A stretch of DNA of 64,000 bases from Cognatishimia sp. MH4019. GTDB taxonomy: Bacteria > Pseudomonadota > Alphaproteobacteria > Rhodobacterales > Rhodobacteraceae. The notes below the pieces were generated by a model. The model ran no database searches. It saw nothing but the letters and a program-made list of their open reading frames with translations, and had not been told where the DNA came from. The position numbers and the translations under genes were made by a program. This document shows positions 8,133-16,910 of the stretch, in pieces. Location of the stretch: NCBI RefSeq assembly GCF_020177595.1, contig NZ_JAHTBL010000008.1, positions 1 through 64,000 on the forward strand, in the 5' to 3' direction. How positions within the stretch are numbered: position 1 is the first letter of the stretch; each line of letters starts with the position of its first letter.

Positions 8133-9650
8133 ATGTTGGAAGCCTATGGATCCGCCCTCGCTTACCTTTTCGGTAACCCGTCATCCTTCTTGCTCATCAT
8201 CTTTTCGGTCATCTGGGGCATCGCGTTTGGCTCGGTCCCCGGGCTGACAGGCATCGTCGGCGTCGCTCTGTTGATCCCCTTCACCTTCGTCTTTGACCCG
8301 ACCGCCGGGCTGCTGCTGTTGGCAGGTGTCTATGTCGGCTCGACCTTCGGTGGCTCCATTTCGGCGATTTTGTTCAATACGCCCGGTAGTCCGGAGGCGG
8401 CCTGCACAGCCCTTGATGGTTATCCGATGGCCAAGAATGGCCAAGCAGGCAAAGCCTTGGGCATCGCGCTGGCGTCGTCGGCCATTGGCGGTATCTTCGG
8501 CACGATTGTTTTGATGCTGCTGGCCCCTCCCATGGCGCAGTTTGCCTTGAACTTTGGCCCGCCTGAATATTTCGCGCTTGCCGTGCTGGGCATCACTGCA
8601 ATCTCCGCCATTGGCGGCGGATCGGTTCTGAAGGGCTTGGTCGCGGGCCTGTTGGGCCTTGGCATCGCAACAGTTGGTTTGGACCCAATCACCGGGACGG
8701 AACGCTACACATTCGGCAACCTGTCGCTTCTGACTGGTATAAGCTTCGTGCCGGCGATCATCGGCACATTCGCACTGGCAGAAGTCCTGCAACGCGCGGG
8801 CGAGCGCGTGTCGACCAAGGATGTCATCACCGATGTGTCCACCAAGCTGCCAAGCATGAAAGAGTTTCTGGCAACTCGCATCACCCTGCTGCGCTCATCT
8901 GTGATCGGCTCGTTCATTGGGGCTTTGCCGGGCGTCGGTGCCACGACCGCAGCCTTCATCAGCTATTCCGAGGCCGTCCGTTGGTCAAAACATCCCGAAA
9001 AGTTCGGCACTGGCGTCGCTGAAGGGATTGCCGCCCCGGAGTCGGCTAACAACTCTGCCGTGGGTGGCTCCATGATCCCGCTTCTGGCGCTGGGCATCCC
9101 CGGTTCGGCGACGACAGCCGTGATGCTGGGTGGTCTCACGATCCACGGCATTATCCCCGGCCCGCTGCTGATGGAGACGAACACACAACTGGTCTATACC
9201 GTCTTCATCGGCATGTTTATCGCCAACATCTTGATGCTGATCTTCGGTATCCGCATGGCGCGCTACTTTGCACTGGTTCTTAAAGCGCCTTATGCGCTGG
9301 TCGGTCCGGCTATCGTGGTCTTGTGCATGACAGGTGTCTACGCGCTGAACTCCAACATCGTCGATGTCGGCGTGATGCTGGCCATGGGCGCCTTCGGCTT
9401 CCTTTTGCGCAAGCTAAAATACCCCATTGCGTCCTTCGTGATTGGTCTTGTCCTTGGCCCGATTGCCGAGCGGAGCCTGCGCCAGGGTTTGGTCATTGCC
9501 GACTATAACTATTGGGAATTCGCTGCGCGCCCGATCACGGCTATTCTGCTATTGGGCAGTATCGCGTCTCTGGCCTATGGATTTTACGGTCAGTGGAAGC
9601 GCCATCAGCAAGATCGGCAGAGCCAGGTCGCAGCCAAACATGCAGGCTAG
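8133..9650 (+). CDS. Tripartite tricarboxylate transporter large permease (TctA family)
   Basis: A 505-residue permease of about 12 transmembrane segments. The two family motifs are visible: GSVPGLTGIVGVALLIP near the N-terminus with GGSISAILFNTPGSPEAA shortly after, and the inverted-repeat counterpart GALPGVGATTAAFISYS with GIAAPESANNSAVGGSMIPLLALGIPGS in the second half. These paired glycine/proline-rich loops form the transport path. An AGGAGA ribosome site precedes the ATG at 8133. The gene closes the operon; about 90 bases of non-coding DNA separate it from the convergent LysR gene. Length is normal (about 500). Confidence 0.93.
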   Translation: MLEAYGSALAYLFGNPSSFLLIIFSVIWGIAFGSVPGLTGIVGVALLIPFTFVFDPTAGLLLLAGVYVGSTFGGSISAILFNTPGSPEAACTALDGYPMAKNGQAGKALGIALASSAIGGIFGTIVLMLLAPPMAQFALNFGPPEYFALAVLGITAISAIGGGSVLKGLVAGLLGLGIATVGLDPITGTERYTFGNLSLLTGISFVPAIIGTFALAEVLQRAGERVSTKDVITDVSTKLPSMKEFLATRITLLRSSVIGSFIGALPGVGATTAAFISYSEAVRWSKHPEKFGTGVAEGIAAPESANNSAVGGSMIPLLALGIPGSATTAVMLGGLTIHGIIPGPLLMETNTQLVYTVFIGMFIANILMLIFGIRMARYFALVLKAPYALVGPAIVVLCMTGVYALNSNIVDVGVMLAMGAFGFLLRKLKYPIASFVIGLVLGPIAERSLRQGLVIADYNYWEFAARPITAILLLGSIASLAYGFYGQWKRHQQDRQSQVAAKHAG

Positions 9651-9739
9651 GTGAGGATCTGACGAACTCTTTTGGTTTTCAGTTAGAGGAAAAGAAACCT
9701 CATATCACGGGGCTTTCAAACACCTATGCCGGAGAAGTC

Positions 9740-10639
9740 CTAAGAGGTGGCGTCCCGGCATATTTTCTCGGCCCAATCCGCAAAGACCCGCACGGTTGGC
9801 ACGAGGCTTGGTCGGTCTGGGGCGACGAGGGCGACGGGCATAGGTGCTGCGGGATGGTGAGGCAAAACCTCGACCAGTTTTCCCGCCGCAAGCAGCGCGG
9901 AGACATCATAGGCGGGCACTTGGATCAAACCTAAACCGGCAAGGGCCGCAGCGATGTAAAGCTCGGCATTGCTCACGCGAAGTGAGCAGGGCAGGCGCAT
10001 CTCATGGGCGCGGGCGTCCTCAACATACTCCCAGCCGGAATCGCGCTTGTCGCGAGGGGAGACATACCCGATCGAGCGATGCTGATGCAGATCGTCCAAT
10101 GTCTGTGGGATGCCGTATTTGGCCAGATAGGCAGGGCTGGCGCAATTCACGATATCCAGCGACCCAATGTTGCGCGTCACGAGGCCAGAGGCTTTCTGCG
10201 TGCCCACCCGCACCACACAATCAAAACCTTCGCTGATCAGATCAACGGGGCGGTCTGTTACGGCAAGGTCTAGCTCGATATCAGGATACTGCGCGAAAAA
10301 CTCTGGCAAGCGCGGGGCGAATAGAAGCCGCCCCATGCGCGATGGCACGTTAACCCTGAGTATGCCCCCAGGGCGCTCCGAGGACCGTGCGAACATACCC
10401 GCGATCGCGTCCGCCTCAGAGATCAGCTGGGTACTGCGCTCTAGAAATGCTGCACCGTCTGGCGTCAGGGTGACGCTGCGCGTGGTTCGTTGGACCAGCC
10501 TTGTGCCAAGCTGCTTTTCCAACCGCGCGATGACGCGCGCGACAGACGCACGGCCGATACCAAGCGCGGCCGCTGTCACTGTAAAACTCAGTGTCTCGGC
10601 AAGCCGGACGAAGACGCGCAGATCAGAGATGCGATCCAT
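9740..10639 (-). CDS. LysR-family transcriptional regulator
   Basis: A 299-residue LysR-type regulator. The N-terminal winged helix-turn-helix (residues 1-60: MDRISDLRVFVRLAETLSF, then ALGIGRASVARVIARLEKQLG and TRSVTLTPDG) is followed by a two-lobed effector-binding domain (about 90-295), including RVNVPSRMGRLLFAPRLPEF. It is divergent from the ltrA-type gene, and a perfect 31-bp palindrome begins 12 bases upstream of its start codon. Autoregulation and control of the ltrA-channel operon are the simplest reading. The effector is unknown; members of this subgroup often control detoxification or small stress operons. Confidence 0.9.
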   Translation of the reverse strand: MDRISDLRVFVRLAETLSFTVTAAALGIGRASVARVIARLEKQLGTRLVQRTTRSVTLTPDGAAFLERSTQLISEADAIAGMFARSSERPGGILRVNVPSRMGRLLFAPRLPEFFAQYPDIELDLAVTDRPVDLISEGFDCVVRVGTQKASGLVTRNIGSLDIVNCASPAYLAKYGIPQTLDDLHQHRSIGYVSPRDKRDSGWEYVEDARAHEMRLPCSLRVSNAELYIAAALAGLGLIQVPAYDVSALLAAGKLVEVLPHHPAAPMPVALVAPDRPSLVPTVRVFADWAEKICRDATS

Positions 10640-10650
10640 ATCTATTTGCT

Positions 10651-10681
10651 CATTTTGCGATCAAGTGTTGTTCGCAAAATG
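10651..10681. promoter_or_regulatory. Perfect 10-bp inverted repeat with 11-bp spacer, probable LysR operator
   Basis: CATTTTGCGA (10651-10660) and TCGCAAAATG (10672-10681) are exact reverse complements around an 11-base centre (TCAAGTGTTGT). The site lies between the divergent LysR and LtrA genes, adjacent to the LysR start. An 11-base interval between symmetric half-sites is the classic geometry of LysR boxes (T-N11-A). Binding by the adjacent regulator is inferred from position. Confidence 0.65.
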
Positions 10682-10754
10682 ACCCGAAACGATCTGGTTG
10701 CGCCAGTCTTTTCCGCGTTATGAAGAAATCCGCCGGAACACGGGAGTATGTATC

Positions 10755-11930
10755 ATGGCCACTCTGCTTGACAGGCTCGCCCCCACCGCCTGTTTGCGGA
10801 CGCGGGATGACGGGCCGCATTTGAAAGTGACCACAGTCGAATTGTTCTTCGACCTTGTCTATGTTTTCACGATTATCCAGTTGTCTCACCATCTTCTGGA
10901 GCACCAGACTTGGATGGGCGCGCTGGAAACTGCAACGCTTTTTGCTGCGGTCTGGTGGGCGTGGAACTACACTGCGTGGTCGGCCAACTGGATTGATCCG
11001 GACAGAACTGCGGGACGTAACCTGATGTTGGTACTGATGGCCTGCGCGCTCATGATGGCGGTTGCGATCCATTATGCGTTTGGCTACCGGGCATGGTTGT
11101 TCGTGCTGGGTTATGTGTCGATGGCATTAATCCGGGCATTCTACATGTCCGCCGTGATGCGCGGCACGCAGATGGGTCAAAACTACTTTCAACTTGGGAT
11201 GTGGAGCGTTCTTTCCGGCGTTTTCTGGGTCGCTGGCGCCCTTGTCGAAAGCATGCGCCTGCAGCTTTGGATCATTGCGGTTTTGATCGACTATGCGGGT
11301 CCCTATGCGGGGTTTTGGGTGCTGGGCAAAGGCCGTACGCCGATGGAAACCTGGACGCTGAAGGGTCTGCACCTTCTGGAGCGTAACCAACTGATTTTCA
11401 TCATTGCGCTGGGTGAGAGCATTCTACTGTTGGGTGGCACTATGGTGCGCGCCGATCTGAACGGCCCGCTCTTTCTGACAGCCTCTATCGGCTTCATGTT
11501 GATCGTCTCAATGTGGTGGCTTTATTTCGTACATACTGGCGAGCAAAGTGAATATGCGTTTGAGACCGAGGCTGAGCAAACCCGTCTGGCCCGTGCCGGA
11601 TTGGCTTACGCGCATGGGATCATGGTGGGTGGTGCCATCGTTGTTGCCGTCGCGATTGAAGAGATCATCGCCCATCCGACCGATCCTGCAAATCTACCCG
11701 CGATTATAATCGCCGTGGCAGGGCCGTTGATCTTTCTGACGGGCAATGCGCTTTTCCGGAGAACCTTGGGGCAGCACGTGCCGATCAGCTATCTTGTGCC
11801 TTTTGCTGTACTTCCGCTGATTGGCTACGCTGTGTATGCCGCTCACCCCTCCGGTATTGTTCTTGGTTTGGGGATGTTGGTCGTCATGCTGCCGACTGCG
11901 CTTATAAACCCGTCCCGCGCAGCAACATGA
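10755..11930 (+). CDS. Low-temperature-requirement A (LtrA) family membrane protein
   Basis: A 391-residue integral membrane protein with about 10-12 hydrophobic segments. The family signature is clear at the N-terminus: VTTVELFFDLVYVFTIIQLSHHL, followed by WWAWNYTAWSANWIDP in the next segments and LERNQLIFIIALGESIL in the middle. LtrA was first linked to growth of Listeria at low temperature, and its biochemical role is still unsettled. The ATG at 10755 is chosen because the preceding in-frame codons lie in the palindromic regulatory region and lack family character. The stop overlaps the next gene by ATGA, so the potassium-channel-like protein is made from the same message. LysR control is probable. 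Confidence 0.88.
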   Translation: MATLLDRLAPTACLRTRDDGPHLKVTTVELFFDLVYVFTIIQLSHHLLEHQTWMGALETATLFAAVWWAWNYTAWSANWIDPDRTAGRNLMLVLMACALMMAVAIHYAFGYRAWLFVLGYVSMALIRAFYMSAVMRGTQMGQNYFQLGMWSVLSGVFWVAGALVESMRLQLWIIAVLIDYAGPYAGFWVLGKGRTPMETWTLKGLHLLERNQLIFIIALGESILLLGGTMVRADLNGPLFLTASIGFMLIVSMWWLYFVHTGEQSEYAFETEAEQTRLARAGLAYAHGIMVGGAIVVAVAIEEIIAHPTDPANLPAIIIAVAGPLIFLTGNALFRRTLGQHVPISYLVPFAVLPLIGYAVYAAHPSGIVLGLGMLVVMLPTALINPSRAAT

Positions 11931-12589
11931 CCGAGCAACATCCATTCCCCAGAACCTCGGAGGTCACCAAGACAGGTGGCCTTCTTGCGGCGATCTTGCT
12001 GCACAATCTCGTCTACCCAATGTCGACCTGGGGCGGGATCGCGCCAGCTGCATTCTATGTGCTTTATGCAAGCATGTTCGTGATTGCCGCATGGCTTTTG
12101 ACGGGGGATGCGCGTTTGCGCATGGCTGCCACAATCAGCGGGCTAGCCGTTTTCGCAGCAGGGCTCGCAAATTCCTATATGCCGTCCTCCGGTACAGCGC
12201 TTGCAGTCTATGTGACTTCAATCGTCTACCACGCCATCGCGCTGATTGTTCTGACACGCTACACCTTCACATCGCGACAGGTTTTCACTGAAGTCGTGCT
12301 GGCCGCCACCTGCCTTTATCTGGTGCTGGGCTCGGCATTCGCTGCGATCTATGGGCTAATTTTCTGGGTGGATTCGGCTGCGTTCACCTCTGCAACTGGC
12401 GGGGCGGTGGGTTGGCAGCAATTGCTGTATTACAGCTACGTCACACTTACGACGCTGGGTTATGGCGATGTGCTGCCCGTGGGCCATGTGGCCCAATCGG
12501 TTGCAGCGTTTCAGGCCATTGTCGGCACGCTCTACACCGTTCTTCTATTGTCGCGCCTTGTCGGCATGCACAGCTCTGCGCGCGCATGA
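11927..12589 (+). CDS. Potassium-channel-like membrane protein (Ion_trans_2 pore)
   Basis: A 220-residue protein with about six hydrophobic segments. The pore region at about residues 165-185 contains YYSYVTLTTLGYGDVLPVG, where TTLGYGD matches the K+ selectivity filter (TxGYGD) between the last two membrane helices. No cytosolic RCK/TrkA-N domain or cyclic-nucleotide domain is present, so gating is unknown. Start and stop of the upstream LtrA gene overlap (ATGA at 11927-11930), implying coupled synthesis. A role in potassium or membrane-potential homeostasis is inferred from the filter; the functional link to LtrA is not established. Confidence 0.82.
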   Translation: MTEQHPFPRTSEVTKTGGLLAAILLHNLVYPMSTWGGIAPAAFYVLYASMFVIAAWLLTGDARLRMAATISGLAVFAAGLANSYMPSSGTALAVYVTSIVYHAIALIVLTRYTFTSRQVFTEVVLAATCLYLVLGSAFAAIYGLIFWVDSAAFTSATGGAVGWQQLLYYSYVTLTTLGYGDVLPVGHVAQSVAAFQAIVGTLYTVLLLSRLVGMHSSARA

Positions 12590-12617
12590 GTGCCCTCGCA
12601 ATTGAAAGGATACCTTA

Positions 12618-13031
12618 ATGATCCGGACCGCTGATGTCCTGACACGTCGTCATCTGTTGCAAGCCGCCACGGCGCTCGTTTGCGCCCCTGCATTTGGATG
12701 GGCTGAGGATGCCGCCACGCCCGAGGCGCTTGTCGCTGAATTGGTTGCTGCGATGGCCGAGAATGACGGCGCGCGGATGGAGCCGCTGTTTGCCCAAAAC
12801 GCTTCTCAAGCCTATGGCTCTGGCCGGGTCCGGTCGGGCGACGCCTTCCGGTCGTGGTTGCAATCGGACATCATCAACGCAAACGGTCGGGTCGAAAATG
12901 CCGCACTGGCCGTCGACGGTAACACGGTCGTGGTGACCGGGCGCTACCGCAACGCCAACGGCTATTCCAGCGATGCTGACTTCCTGTTCACGGTTGAAGG
13001 CAACCAGATCACCAACTGGATCGTGCGCTAG
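12618..13031 (+). CDS. Exported SnoaL/NTF2-like small protein
   Basis: A 137-residue product that starts with a twin-arginine-like signal (LTRRHLLQAATALVCAPAFG, cleavage probably near AFGWA|ED). The mature 105 residues have the pattern of an NTF2-like/SnoaL cone fold: a helical start (PEALVAELVAAMAENDGARMEPLFA), then beta strands with VRSGDAFRSWLQSD, VVVTGRYRN and FLFTVEGNQITNW. NTF2-like proteins range from enzymes to ligand binders, so no reaction is proposed. GAAAGGA precedes the ATG. It is 28 bases after the channel gene and probably in the same operon. The fold assignment is from pattern only. Confidence 0.65.
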   Translation: MIRTADVLTRRHLLQAATALVCAPAFGWAEDAATPEALVAELVAAMAENDGARMEPLFAQNASQAYGSGRVRSGDAFRSWLQSDIINANGRVENAALAVDGNTVVVTGRYRNANGYSSDADFLFTVEGNQITNWIVR

Positions 13032-13055
13032 CCGCGTCACTGGTCGGAGGGTCTG

Positions 13056-13316
13056 ATGCACACGCTTATGGTCGTTGCCGCAGGAGTGCTGCTTCTGGCA
13101 GTCTTTTGCCTTACTGGGTGGGCTTTGTCTGGGGTCGGGGTGGCCCGGGCGGTGCGTCTCTTTATCCCTGTGTGGCTGATCGCGTTGTTGGTCAATATGA
13201 CCATCGGCGTGGTCTCAGCGGGGTATACCATCGCGCAGGAGGCGCCGATCCTTTTGGTCGTGTTCGGTGTGCCGGCCATTGTCGCGTGGTTGGTGGCAAA
13301 ACGCGTCGGGTCCTAG
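13056..13316 (+). CDS. Small hydrophobic membrane protein, unknown
   Basis: An 86-residue protein made almost wholly of three hydrophobic stretches (about residues 4-26, 33-55 and 62-80) with a short basic tail (AKRVGS). A good CGGAGG ribosome site lies just upstream of the ATG at 13056, and the gene follows the NTF2-like gene by 24 bases, so it is likely the last gene of the LtrA operon. Its stop overlaps the stop of the convergent ABC ATPase gene by four bases. No family was recognised. Confidence 0.6.
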   Translation: MHTLMVVAAGVLLLAVFCLTGWALSGVGVARAVRLFIPVWLIALLVNMTIGVVSAGYTIAQEAPILLVVFGVPAIVAWLVAKRVGS

Positions 13317-15010
13317 CCCGCGCGCCGCCACTCGCTGGGCATCTTTGGCGTCAGATCCAGCAATGTCTGCGTGTAAGGCGCTTTAGGAGTGGTAAAGAGT
13401 GTCTCTGACGCGCCGGTTTCCTCTATCTTGCCATTGCGCAGAACGATCATGTCGTCGGCCATCTGACGCGCCACCGACATGTTATGCGTGATGAAGAGGA
13501 TCGTCAGGCCGAACGTTGCCTGAAGGTCCTTCAAAAGGTTCAACACCTGCGCCTGGATCGACACATCAAGCGCCGAGGTCGGCTCGTCACAGATCAGGAA
13601 CTTCGGCCGTGCAAGGATGGCGCGCGCAACCGCGATCCGTTGGCGCTGCCCGCCTGAGAACTGATGCGGGTATTTGTCGATGACATCGGCGGGCATCCCG
13701 ACAAGGTCCAGCATAGAGATCGCGAGCGCGCGGCGTTCGTCGGCGTCGGTAACCAGTCCGTAAAGCCAGAGCGGTTCCGACAGGATTGCGCCGATCTTGT
13801 GACGGGAGTTGAGGCTGGAATAGGGGTCTTGGAACACCATTTGCATGAGGCGCCGTGACGGATGATGACGGCTGCGTTGCTTTGCGGGGGGCAGGGGCGC
13901 ATCGCCTAACGTCATGGTCCCGTCAGATGGATTGAGAAGACCAGTCAAGACCTTGGCCAGTGTCGATTTTCCCGAGCCGCTTTCCCCGACCAAACCCATG
14001 ATCGTTCCGGGACGGACGGCAAAGCTGACGTCATCAAGGGCTGTGAAATGGTCGGGCTTTTGCCATAGCGACGTGCGCGTGCCGCGAAAGCGCATCGTCA
14101 GGTTCTTGACGGTAAGCCCTGTGGCTGGCGTCTGCTCGCCATCCAGTAGCCACTTCTGGGCATCGGCCCCTTTCGCCGTGGTTTGTGCCGCAATGTCGTT
14201 TTCAACAGGCAACCGGAAGCGCGCGATCTTACGGTCCAGCGGCGGCACCGCATCCATCAGCGCGACCGTATAGGGATGCGTCGGCGCGCCCAGCACTTGC
14301 TCTGTTTCGCCGCTTTCCATCACCTTGCCGTTGCGCATGACCGTCACGCGGTCTGCGATTTGCGCGATCACGCCGATGTCGTGGGTAATCAGCAGGAACG
14401 CGATATTGCGCCGGTCTGCCAATTCACGCAGCAGGTCGAGGACTTGTTGCTGCACGGCGACATCCAGCGCCGTGGTTGGCTCATCCGCGATAATCAGCTC
14501 CGGGTCGGTGCACAGTGCCAAAGCGATCACGACCCGCTGGCGCATCCCCCCGGAAAACTGATGCGGGTAGGATTTGATGCGCTCTGCGGCGTTCTTGATC
14601 CCGATCTCCTCGAGCAGATCAACGGCGCGTTTATGGGCTTCACTATGGCTGACATCGGAATGGGTCTGGATCGTTTCAATCAACTGATCCTCGACCGTCA
14701 TCAGCGGGTTAAGGCTGGTTTGCGGATCTTGGAAGATCATCGAGATGCGGTCGCCCCGGACGGCATGCGCTTGCTCAGCTGTCAGCGCGCGCAGATCGGT
14801 GTCATCCAGCGTGATCTCTCCATTTGCGATATAGCCCGGCGTTGAGATTAGCCCGATCACAGCCGCGCCCACAGTGGATTTCCCAGCACCGCTTTCCCCC
14901 ACAAGCCCGTGGATTTCACCGGGCTTGATCGTCAGATCGACGTCCTCAATCGCTGTCACGTCCCCAAAGCGGGACGGGAACTTCACCGCAAGATCCTTGA
15001 TCGTCAGCAT
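13313..15010 (-). CDS. Peptide-type ABC transporter, two fused ATP-binding domains (DppD-DppF fusion)
   Basis: A 565-residue protein with two complete ABC domains in tandem. Domain 1 (about 1-265) has Walker A GESGAGKST, signature FSGGMRQRVVIA and Walker B LIIADEPTTALD. Domain 2 (about 300-560) has Walker A GESGSGKST, signature FSGGQRQRIAVARA and Walker B FLICDEPTSALD. Each is followed by the oligopeptide-family C-terminal extension (HPYTVALMDAVP; KAPYTQTLLDLTP). Fusion in one chain, as in YejF, removes the need for two subunits. The ATG at 15010 shares its last base with the TGA of the permease gene (TGATG). It energises uptake by the two permeases and the binding protein encoded just upstream. 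Confidence 0.95.
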   Translation of the reverse strand: MLTIKDLAVKFPSRFGDVTAIEDVDLTIKPGEIHGLVGESGAGKSTVGAAVIGLISTPGYIANGEITLDDTDLRALTAEQAHAVRGDRISMIFQDPQTSLNPLMTVEDQLIETIQTHSDVSHSEAHKRAVDLLEEIGIKNAAERIKSYPHQFSGGMRQRVVIALALCTDPELIIADEPTTALDVAVQQQVLDLLRELADRRNIAFLLITHDIGVIAQIADRVTVMRNGKVMESGETEQVLGAPTHPYTVALMDAVPPLDRKIARFRLPVENDIAAQTTAKGADAQKWLLDGEQTPATGLTVKNLTMRFRGTRTSLWQKPDHFTALDDVSFAVRPGTIMGLVGESGSGKSTLAKVLTGLLNPSDGTMTLGDAPLPPAKQRSRHHPSRRLMQMVFQDPYSSLNSRHKIGAILSEPLWLYGLVTDADERRALAISMLDLVGMPADVIDKYPHQFSGGQRQRIAVARAILARPKFLICDEPTSALDVSIQAQVLNLLKDLQATFGLTILFITHNMSVARQMADDMIVLRNGKIEETGASETLFTTPKAPYTQTLLDLTPKMPSEWRRAG

Positions 15011-15915
15011 CAGCGAAGCCTCGGATTGAAGACGTCGCGCAGGAAGTCCCCAAGCACATTGATAGAGACGACAAGCGCGACCAGAAACAGCGTCGGGATC
15101 CACAGGATCCACCACTCGCCGGACAGCAGGAATTGCATGCCGATGCGGATCAACGTGCCCAGTGATGGGCTATCAGCGGGCAGGCCGATGCCAAGGAAGG
15201 ACAGCGTTGCCTCCAGCAGAATTGCCGAGGCCAGATCGACGGTCATGATGACCAGCAAAGGCCCAAGGATGTTGGGGAAGATATGCACGAACATGATGCG
15301 GATTGGGCGCTGCCCCATCATGATCGCGGCCTGCACATAGTCCTTGTTCATCTGCACGAGGGTCGAGGCGCGGGCAGTGCGGGCAAAGTTCACCCAAAGC
15401 GAGAGCGCGATGGCGAGGGTGAGAACCCAGACGCGCAGTTCTTGCTGGATATCGGCGGGCAGAAGTCCGCGCGCAATGCCGTCGATCAGCAACGCCGTCA
15501 GGATAGCGGGAAGCGCCAGTTGCACATCGGCGATGCGCATGACGATCGCATCAAAGCGCCCGCCATAGTAGCCCGCTGCGAGGCCAAGCGACACGCCCAG
15601 CACTGTGGCAATCGCCATCGCCGCCAGCCCGATAAACAGCGACAGCCGCGCGCCATAAAGGATCGACGAAATCATATCGCGCCCCTGATCGTCAGTCCCC
15701 AGCAGGTATTTCGGGTTCCCGCCGTCTTCCCAGACAGGTGGCAGAAGGCCGTCAAACAGGCTGAACGAACTAAGGTCATAGGGGTCCACCAGCGCGATCC
15801 ATGGGGCGAAGGCTGCGCCAAGGATGATCGCGATGGCGACGATGGCAGCGATCATCGCGGCGGGCGAATGCAAAAAGAGCCAGAGCGCCTCGTTACGTTT
15901 GAGAAGCGCAATCAT
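15010..15915 (-). CDS. Peptide-type ABC transporter permease (DppC/OppC family)
   Basis: A 301-residue inner-membrane permease with the DppC architecture: an N-terminal OppC_N segment with the first transmembrane helix (about 22-45), a periplasmic stretch (LLGTDDQGRDMISSILYGAR, the typical GTDxxGRD motif) and five more helices. The cytoplasmic EAA-like loop is QAAIMMGQRPIRIMFVHIFPN. It pairs with the DppB-like permease whose stop overlaps its start (ATGA at 15912-15915). Length is normal for the family. Confidence 0.93.
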   Translation of the reverse strand: MIALLKRNEALWLFLHSPAAMIAAIVAIAIILGAAFAPWIALVDPYDLSSFSLFDGLLPPVWEDGGNPKYLLGTDDQGRDMISSILYGARLSLFIGLAAMAIATVLGVSLGLAAGYYGGRFDAIVMRIADVQLALPAILTALLIDGIARGLLPADIQQELRVWVLTLAIALSLWVNFARTARASTLVQMNKDYVQAAIMMGQRPIRIMFVHIFPNILGPLLVIMTVDLASAILLEATLSFLGIGLPADSPSLGTLIRIGMQFLLSGEWWILWIPTLFLVALVVSINVLGDFLRDVFNPRLR

Positions 15916-16886
15916 GCGGCATCCTTCACGCGCAGGCGCGGGTCGATTGCGACGTAAAGCATGTCGACAATCAGGTTCACCAGCACAAAGAAAAACGCGA
16001 TCACCACGAGGTAGACACCCATCACGGGGATGTCGACGAAGCGGATCGACTCAAGAAACAAAAGCCCCATTCCGGGCCATTGAAAGACGCTTTCCGTCAC
16101 GATGGAAAACGCGATGACCCCGCCGAATTGCAGGCCGATGATCGTGATGACAGGCACCATCGTGTTGGCCAGCGCGTGTTTTAAATAGAGCCTGCGCATT
16201 GGCACGCCGCGCGCGGTGGCGAAACGGATGTAGTCAGAGCGCATGACCTCCATCATCTCGGCCCGCACGAGGCGCATGGTCAGCGTCAGTTGGTAAACGC
16301 CCAGCGTAATCGCAGGCAGGATCAGCGCGCGCCAGCCGTCCACGGTGAAGAAAGAGCTTTCCCAGCCACCGATTTGCACTGTGCCGCCGCGCCCGAATGT
16401 GGGCAGCCAGCCCAGTTGCACGCCGAAAAGGAAAATCAGCATGATCCCGATGACAAAGGTCGGGACCGAGATACCGATCAGCGTCGTCATCAGGATTGTC
16501 TGACTGACCACGCCCCTTGGCCTGAGCGCAGTGTAAACACCTGCCGGGATGCCAACGACAAGCGAGATAAGCAGGGCGACAATGCCAAGCTCCAGCGTGG
16601 CGGGAATACGATCTGCGATCATCTCGGCCACAGGCTGTCGGGTGCGATAAGAGAACCCGAAATCGCCTTGCAGCATGTCGCCTGTAAAGCGAACGAACTG
16701 CGTGATGAAGGGATCGTTCAGACCCAGCTCTTCGCGCAGACGTTCCTGATCCGCGACCGACGTCTCGACGCCCGTCATTTGCGTGATCGGATCGCCCACA
16801 AACCGGAAGAGTGAAAACGCCAGAAAGGCGACGGCAAGCATCACAAAGACCGACTGGATCAGCCGTTTGATAATGAAATATACCAT
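15912..16886 (-). CDS. Peptide-type ABC transporter permease (DppB/OppB family)
   Basis: A 324-residue permease. The N-terminal helix MVYFIIKRLIQSVFVMLAVAF and the following FRFVGDP segment are typical of DppB. The binding-protein-dependent permease domain covers about residues 95-320, with a cytoplasmic EAA-type loop around RFATARGVPMRRLYLKHALAN. It lies 24 bases downstream of the binding-protein gene and overlaps the next permease by four bases, so all four genes form one operon on the minus strand. Confidence 0.93.
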   Translation of the reverse strand: MVYFIIKRLIQSVFVMLAVAFLAFSLFRFVGDPITQMTGVETSVADQERLREELGLNDPFITQFVRFTGDMLQGDFGFSYRTRQPVAEMIADRIPATLELGIVALLISLVVGIPAGVYTALRPRGVVSQTILMTTLIGISVPTFVIGIMLIFLFGVQLGWLPTFGRGGTVQIGGWESSFFTVDGWRALILPAITLGVYQLTLTMRLVRAEMMEVMRSDYIRFATARGVPMRRLYLKHALANTMVPVITIIGLQFGGVIAFSIVTESVFQWPGMGLLFLESIRFVDIPVMGVYLVVIAFFFVLVNLIVDMLYVAIDPRLRVKDAA

Positions 16887-16910
16887 CGCCTTTTGGTCTT
16901 TAGTTTTGGG

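Noticed and set aside
5262-9650. Beta-hydroxyaspartate cycle operon (bhcABCD)
   Set aside because: Only the aminotransferase resembles BhcA; the dehydratase, aldolase and iminosuccinate reductase genes are absent and a TctCBA transporter follows instead.
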